Origin: Levilinea sp.
GTDB lineage: Bacteria > Chloroflexota > Anaerolineae > Anaerolineales > Anaerolineaceae
Length of the DNA: 64,000 nt
Direction: 5' to 3'
NCBI GenBank assembly: GCA_029975215.1
Contig: JARKPO010000053.1
Span: forward strand, 1-64,000
Part shown: one piece after another, positions 7,563 to 13,952 of the stretch
Position numbering within the stretch: position 1 is the stretch's first letter
How the letters are laid out: every line of letters begins with the position of its first letter
Translations under genes and position numbers: made by a program
The notes under the pieces: generated by a model
What the model saw: only the letters and a program-made list of their open reading frames with translations
The model's database searches: none
What the model was told of the DNA's origin: nothing

Positions 7563-8987
7563 CTACTTCACCGTTTTGATAAATTCGATGATGTCCTTCA
7601 CCTGGTCGGGGGTCAGCAGTGAGCCGTAAGTAGAGGGCATCACGTTGGGCGGAAAGCCCTTGCTGACCTGCGCGTTGGGGTCGAGGATCGATTTCGTCAG
7701 GTAGGCGTCGTCTGCGGTGACGGTGGTGCCGTCTGCCAGCGCGACCTGCTCGCCGTAGAGACCTTTCCAGGTGGGCCCGACCAGTTTGCTGCCATCCAGC
7801 GAGTGGCAGGAGGTGCAGCCGTTGGTTTGGGCCCATTTTTCGCCGCGCGCCACGGGGTCGGTGAGCGTGGCGCCGACCTGTTCGGCGATCCAGCTCTCGA
7901 AATCGGCTTTGGCAACGACGTGGACGGGGGCGGTCATGTAGGCGTGCGAGCCGCCGCACAACTCGGCGCACAACACCTGGTAATCGCCGGTGCGCGTGGG
8001 GGTGATGCGCAGCTGCTTGACGAGGTTTGCGCCGGGAAGGGCATCTTGCTTGACGCGGAACTCGGGCACCCAGAAGGAGTGGATCACATCGCGCGAAGTC
8101 AGGCTGAGCAGCACCTGGCGGTCAACCGGCAGGTAAAGGTCGCGCGAGGTGACGCCGAAATCGGGGTATTCGAACGACCAGCCCCATTGGAAGGCGGTGA
8201 CCTTCACATTCAAGGCCTGCGGGTCGGCGGTGCGGGTTTCGGCCAGGTTGCGCGCCCCAAAGAAGGAAAAGGCGATCACCGTTCCAAGCGGGATGATTGT
8301 CCAGATCACTTCCAGGCGGTTGTTGCCCTTGATGTAAGCGCCTTCCTGCTTTTCTCCCGGCTTGCTGCGAAACACTACCAGGCTGTAGACCATGAAGCCC
8401 ACGATGAGGGAAAAGAGCAGGGCGATCATGAACCAATGGACGTTGAACAGGCGGTCGATGGTGGCTGCCTGCACGCTGGCCTCGACGGGCAGGATGCCGA
8501 TGTTCGTCAGCAGCAGGTAGATGAGCGCCGTCGAGGCGGCCACCACGAGGCCGGCAAAAATGAAATGCTTCGCGCTTCCCTTCATTTGGCTACTCCTTGA
8601 GGGGATCTCGGGTTGGGATTCTGGCTGCCAGGGCAGGTTGAGCCAATCTTCGGCCTGGGCCGGGGTGAGTGTGCGCCGGTCATAGACGACCACAGCCCCG
8701 CTGGCCTGGAGGGAGACGAGCACCACCTGCATGGGGCGCTCGCCGGTGATGAAAACGCTCAAAAATTCTTCACGGTGGATGGTGCGGTCGTCATAATCGA
8801 CGATGACCAGCTCGGGCTGCCAGGATTCAAGCCTGGCAAGGGTTTCGCCCATGCTGCTTGCCAGCTCGAATTCCACGGCCTCTTTCCCCCAGCGTTCGCC
8901 GTAAATCTTCCGCAGCCCTTTGCCAAACAGCGGATTGGCTGAGGCAATCAGTACCCGCCGCGCGTGTTTTGGTTGTGCATCGGTCAT
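7563..8987 (-). CDS. ctaC: Receiver-like domain joined in frame to cytochrome c oxidase subunit II with a C-terminal cytochrome c domain
   Basis: 474 aa as read from the ATG at 8987. Residues 1-120 look like a degenerate response-regulator receiver: VLIASANPLFGKGL matches the beta1/alpha1 region but the acidic pair is replaced by SA, while LVIVDYDD keeps an Asp near residue 64. From residue 135 (MKGSAKHF) the protein is a normal caa3 subunit II: signal/TM, a second TM, the LEVIWTIIP stretch, and the CuA site CAELCGGSHAYM. A cytochrome c domain follows with CTSCH heme attachment and a PSTYG Met-loop region. The CoxB part has its own strong ribosome-binding site, so either one fusion protein or two products (long and short) are possible. 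First gene of the oxidase operon. Confidence 0.85.
   Translation of the reverse strand: MTDAQPKHARRVLIASANPLFGKGLRKIYGERWGKEAVEFELASSMGETLARLESWQPELVIVDYDDRTIHREEFLSVFITGERPMQVVLVSLQASGAVVVYDRRTLTPAQAEDWLNLPWQPESQPEIPSRSSQMKGSAKHFIFAGLVVAASTALIYLLLTNIGILPVEASVQAATIDRLFNVHWFMIALLFSLIVGFMVYSLVVFRSKPGEKQEGAYIKGNNRLEVIWTIIPLGTVIAFSFFGARNLAETRTADPQALNVKVTAFQWGWSFEYPDFGVTSRDLYLPVDRQVLLSLTSRDVIHSFWVPEFRVKQDALPGANLVKQLRITPTRTGDYQVLCAELCGGSHAYMTAPVHVVAKADFESWIAEQVGATLTDPVARGEKWAQTNGCTSCHSLDGSKLVGPTWKGLYGEQVALADGTTVTADDAYLTKSILDPNAQVSKGFPPNVMPSTYGSLLTPDQVKDIIEFIKTVK
8583..8599 (-). promoter_or_regulatory. Internal ribosome-binding site and ATG for the CoxB portion
   Basis: On the minus strand AAGGAG (8594-8599) stands 7 bases before the ATG at 8585-8583, which opens MKGSAKHFIF, the natural signal/TM start of CoxB. 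There is no stop codon between this site and the upstream receiver-like reading frame. The site therefore decides whether CoxB is made alone, as a read-through fusion, or both ways. Confidence 0.7.
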
Positions 8988-9100
8988 GGAAACCCGCTCC
9001 GTGCCTGGCAAGCAAATACGACCCAATTGATCTGGATTGTATTGTACCGATCGGTTCAGGGCGGGGCTATCCGCCGGGCGGGAATGGAAGGGTTAACTTG

Positions 9101-9136
9101 GAAGGAAAGAGGGGTGATTCTGCAATCACCCCTCTC
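9101..9136 (-). terminator. Hairpin terminator after the response regulator
   Basis: A perfect 12-bp stem (9108-9119 with 9124-9135) with a CTGC loop lies just past the response regulator stop on the minus strand. It is followed in that direction by a short T-rich run (TTCCTT). It separates the two-component genes from the cox operon. Confidence 0.7.
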
Positions 9137-9150
9137 ACGGCAAGCGGGCG

Positions 9151-9804
9151 TCAGTTTTTCTTTAGCAGGCCGAGCTGCGTGGCTTTGCCGACGGCTTCGG
9201 TGCGGTTGGAGGCCTCAAGCTTTTCGAGAATATGGCGGATGTGCGTCTTGACCGTGTTTTCGGAGATGTACAGGCGCATGGCAATCTGGATGGTGGTCAG
9301 GCCTTCAGAGAGGCAGCCGAGCACTTCCAGTTCGCGGTCGCTGAGCAGCGCTGCGGGGGCATCCAGCATGGCATGGCTGACGGCATTGAGCACCGGGCCG
9401 ATCACTTCCGGCGAGAGCGCGCCCTGCCCCGCGGCCACGCTGCGCAGCGCCTGGCGCAATTCCTCCGGCTCTGAGTTCTTCAGCATATAGCCGTTCGCCC
9501 CGGCGCGGATGGCATTCAACAGGTCGGAATCATCCTTCGAGATCGTCAGCATGAGGATGCGCACGGGGTCTTTCCTGCGCCGCAGGGCCTGCACCAGGGC
9601 GATGCCGTCCATCACCGGCATGTTGACATCCACCAGGGCAATATCCGGGCGCAAGGCGGCGATGACCTCCAAGGCCTCGCTGCCGTTCCCGGCTTCGCCG
9701 ACCACTTCGAACTCGGGCATATCGTTCAGCAGGCCCACAAGCCCGCGTCGGAACAGTGCGTGGTCATCCACAACCACCAGGCGGTAGCGGCGGGTAACGT
9801 TCAT
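9151..9804 (-). CDS. NarL/LuxR-type response regulator
   Basis: 217 aa. Receiver domain (1-125) with the acidic pair in VVVDDHALF, phospho-acceptor Asp in ALVDVNMPVMDG, Thr in LMLTISK and the Lys in YMLKNSE. C-terminal LuxR/NarL helix-turn-helix (about 150-212) with LSDRELEVLGCLSEG and ISENTVKTHIRHIL. Start at 9804 is set by the ATGA overlap with the kinase stop and by the start of the receiver homology; the longer frame adds a non-homologous Arg-rich stretch. It is translationally coupled to the kinase and is its likely partner. It lies directly upstream of the oxidase operon, a plausible but unproven target. Confidence 0.92.
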   Translation of the reverse strand: MNVTRRYRLVVVDDHALFRRGLVGLLNDMPEFEVVGEAGNGSEALEVIAALRPDIALVDVNMPVMDGIALVQALRRRKDPVRILMLTISKDDSDLLNAIRAGANGYMLKNSEPEELRQALRSVAAGQGALSPEVIGPVLNAVSHAMLDAPAALLSDRELEVLGCLSEGLTTIQIAMRLYISENTVKTHIRHILEKLEASNRTEAVGKATQLGLLKKN

Positions 9805-11498
9805 TCGCCGACCTCCTCCAGGTTCACCGGCAGGCTGATCTGCACCGTGGTGCCCTGGCGCGGCTGGCTGATGATCTGAAAATCGGCGCCGATCCATTCG
9901 GCGCGTTCGCGCATACCGCGCAGCCCGTACTGGGCCACGCTGGGAATATCCTGCGGGTCGAACCCCTGGCCGTCGTCTTTGATCTCGAGCAGCAGGTCGC
10001 CGCCCCATTCGCGCAGGCCAATTTCCACCTGCGAGGCGTGAGCGTGCTTGCGCACGTTGGTGAGCGCTTCCTGGATGATGCGCACCAGCTGCGCCTGCAC
10101 CTCGGGGAGGAAGGGAGGGTCATCCACCTGGAGGCTGGTGACAACGCTGATGCCCGAGGATTTCTCGAAATCGCGGGCCATTTGCTCCAGCCAGGAAGAA
10201 AAGCATTCCTCGGGGTGCACGCGCAGGTTGTCGATCACGTGGCGGGTTTCCTGATAAGCGTCGGTGAGCGCCTGGCGGCTTTCGTTCAACAGGCGGCTCA
10301 AGCGCCCGGTGTCATTCTGCGCGAGCGCGGTGTGCATTTGCGCGGTTTGCATCTTCAGGAATGCCAGCGTTTGCGCGAGCCCGTCGTGAATTTCACGCGC
10401 CAGGCGGGTGCGCTCCTGGAGGACGAGCGTGTACTCCAGCGAGAAGGTGAGTCGCTCGTTCTCGATGATCAGCGCGGCCTGGGCGGCTGCCGTTTGCAGC
10501 ATGCTCAACTGGCGGTTTTCCAGCCCGCCGGGCCGGCTGGAGAAGGCGAGCAGCGCGCCGAGCACCTGGCCCTCCGGCAGGGTGAGGGGAAAGCCCTCGC
10601 AGAAAGGCGCCGGTCCGCTCAGGTGCAGCCGAAGCGGCCCCGCAGCAGAGAGCGCCTGGGCGGCAGCCATCTCCACTTCGGCATCGGTGATTCCCTCCAG
10701 GCTGCCGGAGACGACGCGCAGTTCCGAAAGGCGCTCGTCGGCCAGCGGGCGGACCTGGATTACCAGCCCTTCAGCTTCCAGCGCGGAGCGGACGCCATCG
10801 AGAAATGCTTCGAGGGTGGTGGCCAGGCCGGCGCGCGGCGAGCGCAGCCGGTGAGTCTGGCGCAGGGCATTGAGTTCACGGCTGCGCAGGCGCATCGTCT
10901 CGACTGCCAGGGCCATTTCGTTGAGCAGCGCTTCGATGAAAGCGCGCAGGTTGGGGTCGAGCGCGCGGCCGGGGCGGTCGTAGATGTTGACCACGCCCAA
11001 TGAACGCATGCCCAGCGAGAGCGGCAGGCAGGTGATGGTCATGGCGTTGCCCAGCGGCCCGGGTTTGAGCGGACAGGGCTGCCCGGAGGGCGAATGCAGC
11101 GCCTGGCACTGGCTGCACTGCGAGCGCACCTGTTCCGAGACGAGGTGTTCGGCCCAGGCCTGCATCACCGGGGCTGGCATCTCACCGAAGGTAAAGGCGG
11201 GCAGCGGCTGGCCCCAGGCGTCGAAGGGGACGAAGGACACGCCCAGGCCCTGCGCCAGGCGGTTCACCGCGGCGAGGGCCGCCTCGACGAGCGTCTTCTC
11301 GTCGCGCGCTTCCACCAGCTGGCGGTTAAGCTGCAAGACCGTCTCAAGGCGCAGGCGGGTATCCGCAAGCAGCGCCTCCGCCTGGCGGGTGATGCGCCTG
11401 TTTTTGGCAGATTGCGCCGCGAGCACGCCGGCGGCCGTCAATGCCGCCAGCAGAAGCACGGCGGGCAGCCAGGTCAGGATGCCGGGGGAGGTGAGCAT
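9801..11498 (-). CDS. NarX-type sensor histidine kinase with cysteine-bearing GAF region
   Basis: 565 aa. One N-terminal TM (about 8-28), a GAF-like region (about 60-200) holding Cys128, Cys131 and Cys142 (C-x2-C-x10-C), a second GAF-like region (about 225-350), then a HisKA_3 dimerisation helix with the phospho-His in EIHDGLAQ and an HATPase_c domain with NVRKHAHAS, DDGQGFD and GLRGMRER. HisKA_3 kinases pair with NarL-type regulators, matching the overlapping next gene. The spaced cysteines could bind a metal or Fe-S cluster or act as a redox switch, as in NreB-like sensors. That is inference; the spacing is not an exact match. Confidence 0.9.
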   Translation of the reverse strand: MLTSPGILTWLPAVLLLAALTAAGVLAAQSAKNRRITRQAEALLADTRLRLETVLQLNRQLVEARDEKTLVEAALAAVNRLAQGLGVSFVPFDAWGQPLPAFTFGEMPAPVMQAWAEHLVSEQVRSQCSQCQALHSPSGQPCPLKPGPLGNAMTITCLPLSLGMRSLGVVNIYDRPGRALDPNLRAFIEALLNEMALAVETMRLRSRELNALRQTHRLRSPRAGLATTLEAFLDGVRSALEAEGLVIQVRPLADERLSELRVVSGSLEGITDAEVEMAAAQALSAAGPLRLHLSGPAPFCEGFPLTLPEGQVLGALLAFSSRPGGLENRQLSMLQTAAAQAALIIENERLTFSLEYTLVLQERTRLAREIHDGLAQTLAFLKMQTAQMHTALAQNDTGRLSRLLNESRQALTDAYQETRHVIDNLRVHPEECFSSWLEQMARDFEKSSGISVVTSLQVDDPPFLPEVQAQLVRIIQEALTNVRKHAHASQVEIGLREWGGDLLLEIKDDGQGFDPQDIPSVAQYGLRGMRERAEWIGADFQIISQPRQGTTVQISLPVNLEEVGE

Positions 11499-11534
11499 AG
11501 GTGTATTGTATTACAAAACAGGCAGTGCTTCTGT

Positions 11535-11576
11535 TTTCTTATCCTCGATGGGGCATGCCCCACAGAGGATAAGAAA
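11535..11576. promoter_or_regulatory. 42-bp near-perfect palindrome upstream of the sensor kinase gene
   Basis: Arms TTCTTATCCTC (11536-11546) and GAGGATAAGAA (11565-11575) flank an inner palindrome TGGGGCATGCCCCA (11549-11562) with the same centre (11555.5). Only two base pairs between the nested dyads fail to match. It lies in the 5' region of the kinase gene on the minus strand, so it may be an operator for that operon or a strong RNA hairpin in its leader. It has no T tail that would make it an obvious terminator. Confidence 0.6.
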
Positions 11577-11591
11577 CGAAACACCCGGTCT

Positions 11592-11629
11592 ATAAAATAA
11601 GGGGATTGCCGCCTCAGGCGGCAATCCCC
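11592..11629 (-). terminator. Intrinsic terminator of the cytochrome c lipoprotein gene
   Basis: A perfect 13-bp stem (GGGGATTGCCGCC at 11601-11613 with its complement at 11617-11629) and a 3-base loop. In minus-strand direction it is followed by TTATTTTATA (11591-11600 complement). It stands 50 bases after the stop at 11681. Confidence 0.8.
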
Positions 11630-11680
11630 CGATCATTCGAGAGGGTTTTCGCGGCGCACGGCTTTGCGCCGCCGAAACGG

Positions 11681-12112
11681 TTATTGCAGCGTTTTGACGT
11701 AGGCCAGGATCTTCCAGATCTCGTCTTCGCTCAGGATGCCTTTGTAAGAAGCCATGGAGGCGCTGCGTCCGGCGGCTGCGCCGCCCTCATTGACGACCCA
11801 GAACATATAGGCTTCGGTGGCGTCTTTATCGGCGTTGCGCAGATTGGCGGGTTTCGGGTCGAGGGCCGCGCCGGCGGGGCCGTCGCCTTCGCCCTTGGCG
11901 CCGTGGCACGATTCGCAGTTTTGCGTGTAGAGCGTCTTGCCCTCATCGATCGCGGCCTGTTGCCCTGCGAATGGGTTGGTTTTGCCGGCGTACTCCGACG
12001 GGGGATCCTTGCGGGTGATGGTGGCGCCGCCTCCGCCGCCCCCTCCGCAGGCTGCCAGGAGCACTGCGCTGAGGATCAACACGGACAGTACAACCCAGGT
12101 GGTCTTCTTCAT
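11681..12112 (-). CDS. Small cytochrome c lipoprotein
   Basis: 143 aa. The signal peptide ends in the lipobox LLAAC and is followed by a poly-Gly spacer. The mature domain is a single class I cytochrome c with CESCH for heme attachment (about residue 68) and a Met near the end (SMASYK) as likely sixth ligand. Start at 12112 because GAGGAG is well spaced and the signal peptide begins there. As a membrane-tethered electron carrier it could feed the caa3 oxidase. It is encoded divergently from an Rrf2-type regulator that might control it. Confidence 0.9.
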   Translation of the reverse strand: MKKTTWVVLSVLILSAVLLAACGGGGGGGATITRKDPPSEYAGKTNPFAGQQAAIDEGKTLYTQNCESCHGAKGEGDGPAGAALDPKPANLRNADKDATEAYMFWVVNEGGAAAGRSASMASYKGILSEDEIWKILAYVKTLQ

Positions 12113-12276
12113 AGGGAACTCCTCTGTACAAACTTTATATATTTTGGTGAATTTGTTCACAAGGACGATTATAATCTTAATTGGCTATTTTGGAAGAGTT
12201 GATAACCGCCTGGGGAGCATTTCCCCAGCAAGTGCCTCGCTTCTCTGCGCCTGCCGAGCTTATTTCAGAGGTTTTT

Positions 12277-12432
12277 AATGGTTTTCTCGTTAAGTTCCTG
12301 GATTCTTCCCTCACCCCACCCCTACGGGTGCGCGAAGCGCGTCTCAAAGGGAGAGGGTTTTTACCTCCCTTCTCCCTTTGGGAGAAGGCCCGGGGATGAG
12401 GGGAATGTTTTGAACTTAGCGAGAAAACCATT
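12277..12432. repeat. MITE-like element with 21-bp terminal inverted repeats
   Basis: The ends 12277-12297 and 12412-12432 are inverted copies of a 21-base sequence (AATGGTTTTCTCG...) with one mismatch. The interior holds further inverted C-rich/G-rich blocks: CTCACCCC near 12309 against GATGAGGGG near 12395, and CAAAGGGAGAGGG against CCCTTCTCCCTTTGGGAGAAGG. There is no reading frame of note. This is the structure of a small non-autonomous mobile repeat, sitting in the 484-base gap between the cytochrome and Rrf2 genes. The rest of that gap holds nothing else I can identify. Confidence 0.6.
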
Positions 12433-12596
12433 TAGAGAAGCCAAAGCGCAACCCTTCGCTATGTGACATTCGTCGAGTAAAGCGGTCGTTTTTCGGATAG
12501 ATGACTGTAAAAGTATTGAGTTTTGTCACTATTGTGAAGGCTCTCATACGGTTATCATTTCTATCAATATACTCAACCTTCTATTAGAGGTGACGC

Positions 12597-13043
12597 ATGT
12601 TTCGAATCAGTCGAAGACTTGACTACGGCCTGCAATTGATGATCGCCCTCGCGAAAGACGAGCAGAATCGCCCTCAGGCCACCGCCGTTCTTGCCGAACG
12701 TCTGCACATCCCCCTGCCCTTCCTGCATCAGATCGGCCGCTCTCTCATCCAGGGCGGGTTGATCAAAGCCACCCCCGGGCCGCGGGGCGGGCTGCGCCTG
12801 AACCAGCCTGCCGGCAAGATTTCCCTCCTGCAGATCATCGAAACCCTCGAAGGGCCGGTGAGCATCCTGCCTGAACCGAACGGCAACGGCAACGGCGCCG
12901 CATCGCGCACCGTCTGGGAAAGCCTGCAAAGCACGCTCGTGGAGCAGCTCTCGGCGATCAGCCTGGAAGATCTGGCTGAGGGCCGCGGAGTTCTTCCGGC
13001 CGTCCCCGTTCACGCCTACCAGACTGCAGACCACAACAACTAA
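12597..13043 (+). CDS. Rrf2-family transcriptional regulator lacking cysteines
   Basis: 148 aa. The N-terminal winged helix has the Rrf2 pattern: RRLDYGLQLMIALA, LAERLHIPLPFLHQI, L-x-GGLIKATPGPRGGLRL (the wing), and ISLLQIIETLEGP. Fe-S sensing members carry three Cys around residues 90-105. This protein has no cysteine at all, so it cannot be an IscR/NsrR-type cluster sensor in the usual way. GAGGTG precedes the ATG. Divergent from the cytochrome c lipoprotein gene, which may be its target; the signal it senses is unknown. Confidence 0.85.
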   Translation: MFRISRRLDYGLQLMIALAKDEQNRPQATAVLAERLHIPLPFLHQIGRSLIQGGLIKATPGPRGGLRLNQPAGKISLLQIIETLEGPVSILPEPNGNGNGAASRTVWESLQSTLVEQLSAISLEDLAEGRGVLPAVPVHAYQTADHNN

Positions 13044-13091
13044 TTCCGGTTCTTCAAACCCGCCATCATCCTACACTGGAACGCCTGACAT

Positions 13092-13331
13092 GGTTTAGCC
13101 GCAAGAGGCCGAACCATATCGGCGTTTAAGTTCCTGCAAGGAAGTGGTTCACTCCGGCCTTCATGTGGTTATAAGGCATTCAGCCGCCCGGTGGCTGTGG
13201 TGGTGATTGGCCCGAACGGCGTCGAGGTGAAGCCGGTTCTGGACGTGACCAAGATCGCCCTGGCAGCCCTGACGGCCTGGGGCTTCATGGCCGCGATGGT
13301 CGTGCGCATGATGCGCCGGCCGAGAAGCTGA
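13092..13331 (+). pseudogene. C-terminal remnant of a GerW/YtfJ-like membrane-anchored protein
   Basis: One open frame runs from just after a TGA at 13086-13088 to TGA at 13329-13331 with no start codon near a ribosome site. Its last half reads RPVAVVVIGPNGVEVKPV, then DVTKIALAALTAWGFMAAM, and a basic tail. This resembles the end of Spore_YtfJ/GerW-type proteins with a C-terminal TM found in non-spore-forming Chloroflexi. The upstream portion (GRTISAFKFLQGSGS...) is only loosely similar to the family core and looks shortened. I read this as the decayed tail of a lost gene in the 319-base gap before the peroxiredoxin. The family assignment is tentative. Confidence 0.4.
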
Positions 13332-13362
13332 AACCGGGCGACACCTCGACGGGGCCGGTCCT

Positions 13363-13836
13363 TCAGGCGTTCTGCCAGGCCGAAAGAGCCTGCAGCACTT
13401 CTTTGCTGTGGCCGTCTGGCTTCACGCCTTCCCAGACTTTGAGGATCATTCCATCCGGGCTGATCAGGAACGTGGTGCGTAAAACGCCCATGTATTCCTT
13501 GCCCAGCATCTTCTTCGGTCCCCAGGTTCCATACAGATCGCAGACTTTATGGCCTTCGTCGGCCAGCAGGCTGAACGGCAGGTGATACTTCTGCTTGAAT
13601 TTGGCGTGCGACTTTGAAGAATCGGGGCTGACGCCCAGGATCACCACGCCGTTATCGGTGTAGTTGTGGTAATCGTCACGGAAGTTGCAGGCTTCGGTGG
13701 TGCAGCCGGGGGTATCGTCTTTGGGGTAGAAATAGAGCACGACGGGCTTGCCGCGGAACTCGGCCAGCGTGCGCACGGTTCCGGTCTCATCGGTCAGCGA
13801 AAACTCTGGGGCGGGTTGGTTGGCTGAAATCGGCAT
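13363..13836 (-). CDS. bcp: Thioredoxin-dependent peroxiredoxin, BCP/PrxQ type
   Basis: 157 aa. Thioredoxin-fold Prx with PKDDTPGCTTEACNFRD, where the first Cys is the peroxidatic one and the second, five residues later, is the resolving Cys typical of atypical 2-Cys PrxQ. VLYFYPKD and GVSPDS are conserved. Start at 13836 with GGAGG six bases upstream; the longer frame adds residues with no homology. It reduces hydrogen peroxide and organic hydroperoxides in the cytoplasm. Confidence 0.93.
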   Translation of the reverse strand: MPISANQPAPEFSLTDETGTVRTLAEFRGKPVVLYFYPKDDTPGCTTEACNFRDDYHNYTDNGVVILGVSPDSSKSHAKFKQKYHLPFSLLADEGHKVCDLYGTWGPKKMLGKEYMGVLRTTFLISPDGMILKVWEGVKPDGHSKEVLQALSAWQNA

Positions 13837-13952
13837 AGGTTCCTCCAGGTGAAGAGCGTTTCTCAAAGAAAAAAGCTCCAAAAACCGGCGAGTTCCATAG
13901 GGTGATGACCCCCTTCCTGCCCCTGGTTGCCTCGCGGTTTCTGGCGCATTTT

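Noticed and set aside
9003..9060. Possible cox operon promoter on the minus strand (TACAAT near 9039-9044)
   Set aside because: No acceptable -35 at 15-19 bases; the operon probably starts in this gap but I cannot place the promoter.
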